DNA of 9,457 nt, taken from positions 1 through 9,457 of the forward strand of contig JAKPBL010000549.1 of the NCBI GenBank assembly GCA_029778965.1. Direction: 5' to 3'. The notes under the pieces were generated by a model. That model saw nothing but the letters and a program-made list of their open reading frames with translations. It did not search any database and had not been told where the DNA came from. How positions within the stretch are numbered: position 1 is the first letter of the stretch; each line of letters starts with the position of its first letter. Position numbers and translations under genes: made by a program. Shown piece after piece: positions 1 through 7,075 of this stretch. This DNA is from Bacteroidota bacterium. Its GTDB lineage: Bacteria; Bacteroidota; Bacteroidia; Chitinophagales; Chitinophagaceae.

Positions 1-595
1 CGAGGCTGTAGTTTACGGAGATCAGCAGGTTGTGAAAAGCAAAACCTGCGGTTGCATTCAGACCATAATCGAAACGCTTCAATTTGCCATAGCCGGCATC
101 CTCTTCATTTCCCGTAGTGGGATCGTCGTTGCTGAATTTGATTTTGTTTTCCTGGCTATATTGAATGCCCAATGCATTTACATTGATCTTGCGCTTGCCG
201 GTTACACCCATCGCGGCATAACCACCCGCACCAAAGAAAACCTTCGATTCCTGGTCGATCAGCGGCAGGTTCACCACGAGGTTTACCGGCACTTCTACAT
301 AACCGGGATTGAACTTCGATTCGGCGCTGTAAGAACCCTGCGCCCATTTTACTTTCGACCCTTTGCCAGAAAACTGGATACCCGGCTGTATGGAAAGAAG
401 AGGGAGAATGGGAAGATCGGCCATCAGGCCGGCATGGAAGCTGGGCAGGCTGTTGGCGTCGTTCACCTCGCCGCTTTTATTGTAACTCACGTTCGCCAGG
501 TTAAAACCTCCTTTGAGATAGAATTTCGGATCCTGTGCATTCGTCTTCAGGGCAACTGCGGCAAGGGTAAGCAAAAGGATAACTGTCTTTTTCAT
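1..595 (-). CDS. Outer membrane beta-barrel protein, PorT-like family (partial, 3' end beyond window)
   Basis: A reading frame stays open from the ATG at 595 (minus strand) to the left edge, giving 198 codons with no stop, so the C-terminus is missing. Residues 1-20 form a classic signal peptide: MKK, a Leu/Val/Ala-rich core, then TNA before Gln21, the usual Bacteroidota cleavage context. The mature part alternates polar and hydrophobic residues, with Gly- and aromatic-rich strands such as FYLKGGFNLANVSY, SIQPGIQFSGKGSK and KVFFGAGGYAAMGVTGKRK. This is the pattern of the small outer membrane barrels of the PorT / OMP_b-brl_2 type, which are usually about 200-250 residues. The job of these proteins is mostly unknown; the name is a fold-level inference. 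The start lies in an A-rich leader without a Shine-Dalgarno sequence, typical of the phylum. It sits downstream of the isomerase gene on the same strand but is separated by 137 bp and a hairpin, so it is probably transcribed separately. Confidence 0.85.
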   Translation of the reverse strand, partial: MKKTVILLLTLAAVALKTNAQDPKFYLKGGFNLANVSYNKSGEVNDANSLPSFHAGLMADLPILPLLSIQPGIQFSGKGSKVKWAQGSYSAESKFNPGYVEVPVNLVVNLPLIDQESKVFFGAGGYAAMGVTGKRKINVNALGIQYSQENKIKFSNDDPTTGNEEDAGYGKLKRFDYGLNATAGFAFHNLLISVNYSL

Positions 596-668
596 GTTGG
601 TTACTGTTATTTGTTTATCGGGTTTAAAAAGCTTTGAACAGGGTTTGATAAAATGTTTATGTATTTGA

Positions 669-683
669 TCGCGGTATTCGCGA
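669..683. repeat. Short inverted repeat upstream of the outer membrane gene
   Basis: TCGCG at 669-673 and CGCGA at 679-683 form a 5-bp perfect inverted repeat around a 5-base spacer (GTATT). It lies about 75-90 bp upstream of the outer membrane gene start. It could be an operator half-site pair or a small hairpin in a read-through transcript. Five base pairs can arise by chance, so support is weak. Confidence 0.2.
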
Positions 684-690
684 AAATCAT

Positions 691-723
691 GCCATGGGTG
701 CCGCCGGCGGCATCACACATGGC
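691..723 (-). terminator. Candidate hairpin terminator after the isomerase gene
   Basis: An imperfect GC-rich inverted repeat begins 10 bp past the isomerase stop codon (stop ends at 733, minus strand). The outer arms are GCCATG (691-696) and CATGGC (718-723). The inner core at 700-711 is the perfect palindrome GCCGCCGGCGGC. The arms are joined by unequal bulges of 3 and 6 bases. Only a short run of four Ts follows on the transcribed strand (683-686), so as an intrinsic terminator it is weak. It could equally act as a 3' stabilising hairpin. Position between two same-strand genes favours an end-of-transcript role. Confidence 0.4.
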
Positions 724-732
724 GTACCTTCC

Positions 733-2670
733 TTATTTGGGCAAAATGGATTGCAGCACTTTATTATTCACGACTACGGGATATTTCTTCTTTAACCGCG
801 CGATCCACTGGTCTTCCAGCAACTGCTGGTAGTCGTTCAGCACCGCCCCGCGGGCATCGGCATAAGAACGCTGCTCGCCCGGCTGGTGCAATTGGCTTAC
901 CAGTACAAACTGGTAGTTGCCGTTTTCGGGATTATACACCGGTTCGCTGACGGTGCCGGGCGCGGCGCCCGGCGGTAGTGTCATATTCAACTGGCTTGTT
1001 TCAAAACGCCCGCTGTCGGCAAAGATCGATTGACCGTATGGCAGTAACAGGGTGGCCCATTGTGCAGGGTCGTTTTTCACGACTGCGATATAGCTACGGG
1101 CGGCAGATGAATCGGCTGCATTGAACAATACGCCCGAAAAAGAAGCATCCCAGCGGTATTGCTGGCGGTGTGCCTCGTAGTATTTCCGCAGGCCGGGCTC
1201 ATCGGCCGCAGCTTTGTCCCATACCGCCTGCTGCATCACTTCAAATATCAGGTTGCCGTCCCTGAACTCTTTCAACTGCTGCGCGAATTCGGGATTGTAT
1301 TTTTCGAGGTGCATCTGGTATTCCTGCATCAGCGACTGATCGAGAAAACGCTGCAATAAAGCTGCATTACTGTAGCCGGGAACGCTGCGTCGCAGCGCAG
1401 CGAGGTTTTGTGCCAGCCAGTTGCCAAAAGCTGCCGCGGTAAAGCGGGCGCCCGAGGTGGCTGCCAGTACAGTAGTTGCCGGCAGGGCCGACCTGTCGGT
1501 CGCATTGCCTGTTTCAAAAGAGCCGATATAGCGGTCAAGCACGGCCGCTGCTACCGGGTATGATGTATACCCCGTCCATTTTTTCGCTTTGCTGAAACTC
1601 ATCTCCGTGGCGATCCGGATGCGGGGGTCGGCGCTCACGCTGGTCTTCATGGCGGCAAAGATGCTGTTACTATCGCCTGTAACCGCGGGGTAGGCCGTTA
1701 AACGTTTGATAATATGGAAACCGCGGCTGCTCCGGAATGGCTTCGATACGTCGTTGTCGTGCAACAGTGAAAAGGCCTGCTCTTCAAAATCCGTTTCGTA
1801 AGTACCGGGCTGAAACGCATTCATAATGCCATTCGTCTGGTAGGTGCTATTATCGTCCGAAAAGCGATGCGCCAGCTCAGCGAAATCTGCGCCTTTCTGC
1901 AGCAACCCGTACAACGAGTCTGCTTTCGACTGCTGCTTCGCTGCCAGTGCAGGCGCAGATCCTGCGGGAACGGCAAGCAGCAGGTGCTGCAACTGTATAT
2001 AGCCTTTGGCCGGTCTTACCGCCGACACATAAAAAATATGATAGGCATCACTGCCGCGATACAACTGGCTGTACTGTTGCAGGGGTGTTTCATAGGCCAG
2101 CGACTCCAGCGGATAAGGCAACAGGAAAACACTGATCCAGCCAATATCAGCTTTGTTGACCGGCACCGCCGGATCTTTCGAAAAGTTTGCCGCGGCAGTG
2201 GCAAAAGGCATTCCTTTCTTCAGCGCATCGAGGGCTGCCCGCGCCTGCGCATAGGCTGCGGCGGTATCGTTGCCGCTGTAAGGAAGATAGATATGGGAAA
2301 TGCGGCGGTCTTCACGGCTACGTATAACCGCTTCTTTGGTCAGTGCGTCGAGGGTGCTGTCGTCAGACAAATACCGGTCCATCACCTGCGCACGAAAATC
2401 GCCGAGCTCTTTAAGCTGTCCCGGCAGGGTGTCGAATTTCCCATCGTAAGCTGCCTGCACTTTCAGTTTGTACCTGGTGTACAGGTCGAGGTAATCCCGA
2501 TAGGCTTTTGCCGTAGGCGTCACTACCTGGTTATTACGGTTAAAGGCATCGATAAATTCGGCCTTGCTCACTTTATGCGGGCCATATGAAAAAAGAGTCT
2601 GTGCATACACCCGTTGTGCGCAGGCAGACAGCAGCAGGCAACAGGCGAATCGTATTAACCGGTTTTTCAC
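733..2670 (-). CDS. Peptidyl-prolyl cis-trans isomerase, PpiC/SurA-like, multi-domain, exported
   Basis: A 645-residue exported folding factor. The start is GTG at 2670: there is no other in-frame start before about residue 97, and only this one supplies a signal peptide (residues 1-23, ending VYA before Gln24). Two parvulin-type rotamase domains follow an N-terminal helical region. The first spans about 122-222 (RISHIYLPYSG, ADIGW) and is rather diverged. The second spans about 224-326 (LQHLLLAV, FAELAHRFSDD, EEQAFSL, GFHIIK) and is closer to the canonical pattern. A helical region and a C-terminal stretch (WIARLKKKYPVVVN, 622-635) match the SurA-like isomerases of Bacteroidota, which are of similar length. 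These proteins catalyse prolyl isomerisation and chaperone outer membrane proteins in the periplasm. The GTG overlaps the stop of the upstream thioredoxin-like gene (GTGA), implying translational coupling. The isomerase assignment is firm; the client proteins are unknown. An alternative lipobox (LLSAC, Cys17) is discussed under findings. Confidence 0.93.
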   Translation of the reverse strand: MKNRLIRFACCLLLSACAQRVYAQTLFSYGPHKVSKAEFIDAFNRNNQVVTPTAKAYRDYLDLYTRYKLKVQAAYDGKFDTLPGQLKELGDFRAQVMDRYLSDDSTLDALTKEAVIRSREDRRISHIYLPYSGNDTAAAYAQARAALDALKKGMPFATAAANFSKDPAVPVNKADIGWISVFLLPYPLESLAYETPLQQYSQLYRGSDAYHIFYVSAVRPAKGYIQLQHLLLAVPAGSAPALAAKQQSKADSLYGLLQKGADFAELAHRFSDDNSTYQTNGIMNAFQPGTYETDFEEQAFSLLHDNDVSKPFRSSRGFHIIKRLTAYPAVTGDSNSIFAAMKTSVSADPRIRIATEMSFSKAKKWTGYTSYPVAAAVLDRYIGSFETGNATDRSALPATTVLAATSGARFTAAAFGNWLAQNLAALRRSVPGYSNAALLQRFLDQSLMQEYQMHLEKYNPEFAQQLKEFRDGNLIFEVMQQAVWDKAAADEPGLRKYYEAHRQQYRWDASFSGVLFNAADSSAARSYIAVVKNDPAQWATLLLPYGQSIFADSGRFETSQLNMTLPPGAAPGTVSEPVYNPENGNYQFVLVSQLHQPGEQRSYADARGAVLNDYQQLLEDQWIARLKKKYPVVVNNKVLQSILPK

Positions 2671-4100
2671 GGGGTCTTGCTTTGTTTGAGGGTGATCAGA
2701 TCGTCGATTTGCTGGTAGGTCAGTTTCTTGGCCACGATCCTTTTCTCTTTATCGAGCAGGTAGAGCACCGGGGTCTGGTACACGTCGTATAGCTGCCGGT
2801 AACCGGCCCTGCCCGAATTCCTTTCTGCTTCGTGCTGGGCCTCGCTTTGGTACACATGGTTCCATCCATCCAGGTGATGATCGCGGATGTATTGCAGCCA
2901 GTTATCCTTTCCGCCATCGGTCATAACGCCCAGCAGCCTGATGCCCATCGCTTTCCACTTGTGCTGGAACATCGAATCGAGCCGCGGCACCATTTCTTTG
3001 CAATGGCTGCAGGTGGGGTCCCAAAAGCAGATTACCGTATAGGGCGCGTTGATCTCATACAGCGAGGCCGGTTTGCCGGCGGTGTCGGTCATCGTCAACT
3101 CCCAGGCCGGATTGCCGATCAGGTTGGCCATCAGGCTGTAGGCCCGGTCGCGCATGTATTGCTGGTATTTTTCCGTGAACCAGTCCACCTCGGGGTGGCC
3201 GTTGATGTATTTCTCGAACAGATGCACAAACACCGCATCCTGTCCCATATAAGGCGGGTTGATATAAGCCTGCACAAAATGGGTCAGCAGCCATTTGTAC
3301 ATTTCCTTGCTGGGTTTGGCTTTCGAGAGGAAGGCATCTGCCTCGCGGCTGATCGAATCGGGGGCGGGCGATACCAGCTCCCTGAAATATTTATCCACCC
3401 GCGTTTCAAAGAAAGGCGTGCGCAGCAGCCGGTCATCCGCCAGCGAAATGCCATCCCAGTAATGCCCCTTGAAATAGCGGTAGGCATACGTGGAATCGTA
3501 TTTTCCGCCGGGATGGGCCGATGCGGGTGGAACAGTGGGCTCGGTAAGTGCGGCGAAGAGGGCGGACAAGAGCCCGCCGGGCTGCGCTTTTATCACTTCG
3601 GCGCGATACTGCTGGATAGCCAGGTTGTTGTCGCGGATAACCCGTTGCAGGGCGGCCGTATCGGCGCCGGGCGATTGTAATTTTTGCTGTGCCTGCTGGA
3701 TGGCCGTGCCCTTTTGCTGTACAAAACGGGTATAGGCCTGGAAAGCGGTATTGTCGGCCGAGCCGGTAAAGACCACGGCTTCGGGACGGGCGCTGTCTGC
3801 CTGCATGCTGAATTGCTGCTGCCGGTCGACCAGCAGCTCGAAAAGGATCTCCTTTTTGGGCGATACCACAAAATAGATGCCGCCCGGCAGGGCCTGGGGG
3901 CCTTTAAAAACGGCGACCCCTTGCTGCACCCGCACCGAATCGGCCAGCGCCTTGATCTTTCCGTAATGATAACCGAGGTAGAGCCACTGCCCTTCGTACG
4001 CGTTCACCGACACCGTAAGCCGGTGGCCGGTTTTGGGCTGGGCAGTGGCCGTCAGGCCCGCCAGGCAGGCCGCCATGACACACAGGAAGTGGTTTTTCAT
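2667..4100 (-). CDS. TlpA-family thioredoxin-like protein with N-terminal DUF4369-type domain
   Basis: A 477-residue periplasmic thiol-disulfide protein. The ATG at 4100 gives a signal peptide (residues 1-20, ending ATA before Gln21). Residues about 26-125 resemble the Bacteroidota DUF4369 domain (GQWLYLGYHYGK, LPGGIYFVVSPKK, FTGSADN). Residues about 126-330 form a mostly helical middle part resembling DUF5106. The thioredoxin fold occupies about 332-470. It carries the redox pair Cys364-Ser-His-Cys367 in FWDPTCSHCKEM and the expected cis-proline in YQTPVLYLLD (Pro444). The CxxC indicates a role in reducing or exchanging disulfides in exported proteins; the true partner cannot be read from sequence. 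It is the first gene of a two-gene unit with the isomerase, so thiol chemistry and prolyl isomerisation of envelope proteins are probably co-expressed. It diverges from rlmD with 38 bp between starts. The DUF labels come from recalled family patterns; the CxxC thioredoxin assignment is secure. Confidence 0.92.
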   Translation of the reverse strand: MKNHFLCVMAACLAGLTATAQPKTGHRLTVSVNAYEGQWLYLGYHYGKIKALADSVRVQQGVAVFKGPQALPGGIYFVVSPKKEILFELLVDRQQQFSMQADSARPEAVVFTGSADNTAFQAYTRFVQQKGTAIQQAQQKLQSPGADTAALQRVIRDNNLAIQQYRAEVIKAQPGGLLSALFAALTEPTVPPASAHPGGKYDSTYAYRYFKGHYWDGISLADDRLLRTPFFETRVDKYFRELVSPAPDSISREADAFLSKAKPSKEMYKWLLTHFVQAYINPPYMGQDAVFVHLFEKYINGHPEVDWFTEKYQQYMRDRAYSLMANLIGNPAWELTMTDTAGKPASLYEINAPYTVICFWDPTCSHCKEMVPRLDSMFQHKWKAMGIRLLGVMTDGGKDNWLQYIRDHHLDGWNHVYQSEAQHEAERNSGRAGYRQLYDVYQTPVLYLLDKEKRIVAKKLTYQQIDDLITLKQSKTP

Positions 4101-4104
4101 CCTA

Positions 4105-4134
4105 TTGTTTAAGCCGCTAATTTCACGACTTTTG
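4105..4134 (+). promoter_or_regulatory. Candidate Bacteroidota-type promoter for rlmD
   Basis: TTG at 4105-4107 and GACTTTTG at 4127-4134 are separated by 19 bp. They resemble the phylum's -33 (TTTG/TTG) and -7 (TAnnTTTG) elements, with one mismatch in the -7 box (GA for TA). The box ends four bases before the ATG at 4139, so a transcript from it would have little or no leader. It lies inside the 38-bp divergent gap. Support is by pattern only. Confidence 0.4.
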
Positions 4135-4138
4135 CCCC

Positions 4139-5539
4139 ATGCGCAAAAAGAATATTACCCTCGAACGGGTTCTGGTGGAAGATTATGCGGCAGAGGGAAA
4201 AGCGCTGGGCCGGGTGGACGGTAAAGTGGTTTTTATTGAAGGAGCGGTACCGGGCGACCTGGTAGATGTACGGCTGCGAAAGAACAAGAAAGATTGGGCT
4301 GAGGGCATGGTGAGCCGGGTGCATAGCTTGTCTGACCAGCGTGTAGCGCCTTTTTGCGCGCATTTCGGCCGCTGCGGCGGCTGCAAATGGCAAATGCTCC
4401 CTTACGGCTTACAGCTCCGGTACAAGCAGCAGGAAGTGGAGCAGCATCTCCGTCGCATTGGCAAGGTATCGCTGCCCGAACTGCAGCCCATTCTCGGTTG
4501 CGCCGATACCCGGTATTACCGCAACAAGCTGGAGTTCACGTGCAGCAACCGCCGGTACCTGCTGCCCGAAGAGATCAGCGCGGGCGGCGAGATCCCATCC
4601 GAAAACGCCATCGGCTTTCATGTGCCGCGGGTATTCGATAAGGCCATCGATATCTACAACTGCCACCTGATGGCCGAGCCGCAGAACCTGATCCGCAATA
4701 CGATTCGTGATTATGCCGCGTCGCAGGGACTTTCCTTTTATGATATCCGCGAGCACCGGGGTTTTTTGCGGAATGCAGTGATCCGGGTGCTGACCACCGG
4801 CGAGGTAATGGTTAATATCGTATTCGGGCAGGAAGACAAAAAAGCGCGGACGGCCCTGCTCGATCACCTGCTGCAACAGGTGCCGGCCATTACCACGCTG
4901 CTTTATACCGTCAATACCAAATGGAACGACAGCCTGCACGACCAGCAGCCCGTTGCTTATTTCGGAAAAGGATATGCCATTGAGCAGTTGGAGGATTTCC
5001 GGTTCAAGATCGGCCCCAAGTCTTTTTTTCAGACCAATACCCGCCAGGGTGAGCGCTTGTACCAGGTGACCCGCGAGTATGCCGAACTAACCGGCCGCGA
5101 AACTGTTTATGACCTGTATTGCGGCACCGGCAGCATCGGTATTTTCGTGAGCCGGCAGGCAGCCCGGGTGGTTGGTGTGGAAGTGGTGGCCGAAGCGATC
5201 GACGATGCAAAAGAAAACGCAGCGCTGAACGGTGTAAGCCATGCGCAATTCTACGCGGGCGATGTGATCGATATTTGCGACGACGCCTTTTTTGCGCAGC
5301 ACGGCCGCCCCGATGTGATCATTACCGATCCGCCGCGGGCGGGCATGCACGAGAAGCTGGTGACGAAGATACTGGAGATGGAAGCGCCTACCGTGGTGTA
5401 TGTAAGCTGCAACCCGGCTACACAGGCACGCGACCTGAACCTGCTGGATGCAAAATATGCCGTAACCAGGGTGCAGCCGGTGGATATGTTTCCGCATACA
5501 CACCATATTGAAAACGTAGTACAGTTAAAAAGAAGATAG
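4139..5539 (+). CDS. rlmD: 23S rRNA (uracil-C5)-methyltransferase RlmD
   Basis: A 466-residue SAM-dependent RNA methyltransferase of the RumA/RlmD/TrmA family, which makes 5-methyluridine in 23S rRNA (position 1939 in E. coli numbering). An N-terminal TRAM-type RNA-binding domain covers about 5-62. Four cysteines positioned to bind a 4Fe-4S cluster follow: Cys73, Cys79, Cys82 (C-x5-C-x2-C) and Cys175. The catalytic domain has the SAM-binding motif DLYCGTGSIGIF (325-336), DPPRAGMHEK (397-406), the nucleophile Cys424 in VSCNPATQARDL, and the likely general base Glu458 in HIENVVQL. Length and motif order fit the full-length family, with no damage seen. Related family members target U747 or tRNA U54; the iron-sulfur cysteines and the family's use in Bacteroidota favour the 1939 assignment, but site specificity is inferred. 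It is the first gene of a plus-strand run, with 6 bp to the next gene. Confidence 0.95.
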   Translation: MRKKNITLERVLVEDYAAEGKALGRVDGKVVFIEGAVPGDLVDVRLRKNKKDWAEGMVSRVHSLSDQRVAPFCAHFGRCGGCKWQMLPYGLQLRYKQQEVEQHLRRIGKVSLPELQPILGCADTRYYRNKLEFTCSNRRYLLPEEISAGGEIPSENAIGFHVPRVFDKAIDIYNCHLMAEPQNLIRNTIRDYAASQGLSFYDIREHRGFLRNAVIRVLTTGEVMVNIVFGQEDKKARTALLDHLLQQVPAITTLLYTVNTKWNDSLHDQQPVAYFGKGYAIEQLEDFRFKIGPKSFFQTNTRQGERLYQVTREYAELTGRETVYDLYCGTGSIGIFVSRQAARVVGVEVVAEAIDDAKENAALNGVSHAQFYAGDVIDICDDAFFAQHGRPDVIITDPPRAGMHEKLVTKILEMEAPTVVYVSCNPATQARDLNLLDAKYAVTRVQPVDMFPHTHHIENVVQLKRR

Positions 5540-5545
5540 AACCAG

Positions 5546-6139
5546 ATGAGACCATTAACCCCTATTGTAAAGAATCTCCTGATAGCGAATGTGCTGATCT
5601 ACCTGGCCCAATTGTATTTCTGGAAAGTTGGGCGGCCTATTGAAGAATGGCTGGCGCTGTTTCCCGTCGGCGAAGGGTTCAAGCCCTGGCAACTGATCAG
5701 CTATATGTTCCTGCACGACCATACCAGCTTCTTTCATATTTTCTTTAATATGTTCACCCTTTATATGTTCGGGCCGCAGCTCGAAGACGTATGGGGCTCC
5801 AAACGATTTTTTAACTTTTACATGATCTGCGGCATCGCCGCGGGCGGCGCACAGCTCCTGCTGAGCCATGGCATGGCGGTGGGCGCCTCGGGCGCCATCA
5901 TGGGGGTGATGGCGGCATTCACCTACCTGTTTCCCAATGTATCGGTATATATAATGTTCATCCCCATCCCGGTAAAGGTTAAATTTGTAATACCGGCCCT
6001 GATGGCGCTCGACCTGTTTGGCGCCGTCAATCCATCGGCGGGCGATAACGTGGCCCACTGGGCGCACCTGGGCGGTGCGCTCTGCGGACTCCTGCTCGTG
6101 ATCTGGTGGAACAGAACAAATCGCCGTCGTTTTTATTAA
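5546..6139 (+). CDS. Rhomboid-family intramembrane serine protease (catalytically intact)
   Basis: A 197-residue six-helix membrane protein that cleaves transmembrane substrates within the bilayer. The catalytic dyad is visible: Ser115 in GASGA (113-117) and His174 in HWAHLGGALCG near the last helix. The oxyanion-stabilising pair His64-x3-Asn68 (FFHIFFNM) is also present, as in E. coli GlpG (His150, Asn154). The loop-rich segment FGPQLEDVWGSKRF (76-89) is typical of Bacteroidota rhomboids. There is no extra N- or C-terminal domain; the tail is a short basic stretch (RTNRRR), which should lie in the cytoplasm. A purine-rich AAAGAAGA lies roughly 10 bases upstream of the ATG and overlaps the end of rlmD. 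It is followed after 6 bp by a second rhomboid gene, so the two products are made together and may work together. Natural substrates are unknown. Confidence 0.95.
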   Translation: MRPLTPIVKNLLIANVLIYLAQLYFWKVGRPIEEWLALFPVGEGFKPWQLISYMFLHDHTSFFHIFFNMFTLYMFGPQLEDVWGSKRFFNFYMICGIAAGGAQLLLSHGMAVGASGAIMGVMAAFTYLFPNVSVYIMFIPIPVKVKFVIPALMALDLFGAVNPSAGDNVAHWAHLGGALCGLLLVIWWNRTNRRRFY

Positions 6140-6145
6140 TAAAGC

Positions 6146-7066
6146 ATGAACCTGCCTGAAGAGAAAAGTCGCAAGCGGATGCTGCTGGGCGCCGATGGTA
6201 ACGCCCTGGTGAACCTGGTAGTGGTAATCGCCGTGGCCTTTGTGTTGCTGAAATTTATCTACATTATCTACCTGCTCAGCGACCTCAACATGGCGGCCTA
6301 TGACCCCAATGTATTTAACTGGTTTGCCATGCCCGCCAGCATCGAGAAGTTGCTCAGCCGGCCGTGGACCGTCGTCACCTCCCTGTTCATTCATAAAGAC
6401 GTAATGGCGATGGTGGCCAACCTGCTCTGGCTCTGGCTGTTCGGCTATATCTTGCAGGATCTTACAGGCAACCGCAAGCTGGTGCCCGTTTTTTTGTATG
6501 GTGGTATAGCGGGCGCCATCGCCTTTACAGGGTTCTCTTACCTGCTGCCAAGGCTGCAACCGCTGGTCGACAGCAGTTGGTATTATGGCTCCAATGCCGG
6601 GGTGATGGCGGTGGCCGTGGCCACTACTACCGTGGCGCCCGATTATCGTCTCTTTCCCATGATCAACGGCGGTATTCCGCTCTGGATCATATCGGCCATT
6701 TTCGTAGTGGTCGATTTTGCCGGTATCGGCACGGCGCCGGCCCTGTATATGGCCCACCTGGCGGGGGGCGTTCTGGGCTTTGTTTTTATTTACCAGATGC
6801 GGCGGGGGCGCGACTGGAGCGTGCCGCTCAATAGTTTCTTCGACTGGCTGATGAACCTCGCCAACCCCAACAAGCCGTCTCCCCAAAAGCAACGCGATGC
6901 ATTTTTTTATAAAGTGAGCGGCCGTTCGCCCTATAAGAAATTTCCGCATGTTACCCAGCAGCGCATCGACCAGATACTCGACAAGATCAATTCGGAAGGG
7001 TATCATCTTCTGACCGATGAAGAAAAAGAGATACTGCGCCGGGCGGCCAATGAAGATGATTTGTAA
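6146..7066 (+). CDS. Rhomboid-like membrane protein with altered active site (likely pseudoprotease)
   Basis: A 306-residue rhomboid-fold protein with about six membrane segments between residues 19 and 217, then a roughly 90-residue soluble C-terminal tail. The rhomboid fold is supported by FIHKDVMAMVANLLWLWLFG (81-100), LYGGIAGAIAF (117-127), a Gly-rich helix at 148-160, and His204 in YMAHLAGGVLGF. The serine motif reads G148-S-N-A-G152, so the position of the catalytic Ser in GASG/GASAG is Asn150. The oxyanion His four residues before Asn92 is Ala88. The protein is therefore probably not a serine protease by the usual mechanism, although the fold and the second dyad residue are kept. The tail contains a conserved-looking helical stretch (QQRIDQILDKINSEGYHLL, 271-289) that I recall from similar Bacteroidota rhomboids. 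It starts 6 bp after the first rhomboid and ends 9 bp before the EEP gene. The frame is open with no sign of decay, which argues for a retained function. Confidence 0.92.
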   Translation: MNLPEEKSRKRMLLGADGNALVNLVVVIAVAFVLLKFIYIIYLLSDLNMAAYDPNVFNWFAMPASIEKLLSRPWTVVTSLFIHKDVMAMVANLLWLWLFGYILQDLTGNRKLVPVFLYGGIAGAIAFTGFSYLLPRLQPLVDSSWYYGSNAGVMAVAVATTTVAPDYRLFPMINGGIPLWIISAIFVVVDFAGIGTAPALYMAHLAGGVLGFVFIYQMRRGRDWSVPLNSFFDWLMNLANPNKPSPQKQRDAFFYKVSGRSPYKKFPHVTQQRIDQILDKINSEGYHLLTDEEKEILRRAANEDDL

Positions 7067-7075
7067 ATTCATGTA

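Noticed and set aside
32..637. A 201-codon open frame on the plus strand at the left edge
   Set aside because: The minus strand here encodes a signal peptide and beta-barrel strands, so this frame is a shadow of that gene.
632..667. Several TTTG words and a TGTATTTG on the plus strand between the isomerase and outer membrane genes
   Set aside because: They resemble promoter pieces, but spacings do not fit, and no plus-strand gene follows; the region is AT-rich and such words are expected.
1867..2589. A 240-codon open frame on the plus strand inside the isomerase gene
   Set aside because: Composition is Arg/Gln/Cys-rich and domain-free; the opposite strand encodes clear rotamase domains.
6591..6605. 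Treating Ser149 of the second rhomboid as the catalytic serine
   Set aside because: In GSNAG the Ser lies one position before the catalytic column defined by GASGA of the neighbouring rhomboid, and the following Ala-Gly fits the usual spacing only if Asn150 is at the catalytic place.
5555..7072. A 505-codon open frame on the minus strand opposite both rhomboid genes
   Set aside because: Its product is rich in His, Gln and Arg without any recognisable domain, and it is antisense to two well-supported membrane proteins. It is explained by the codon bias of the plus-strand genes.
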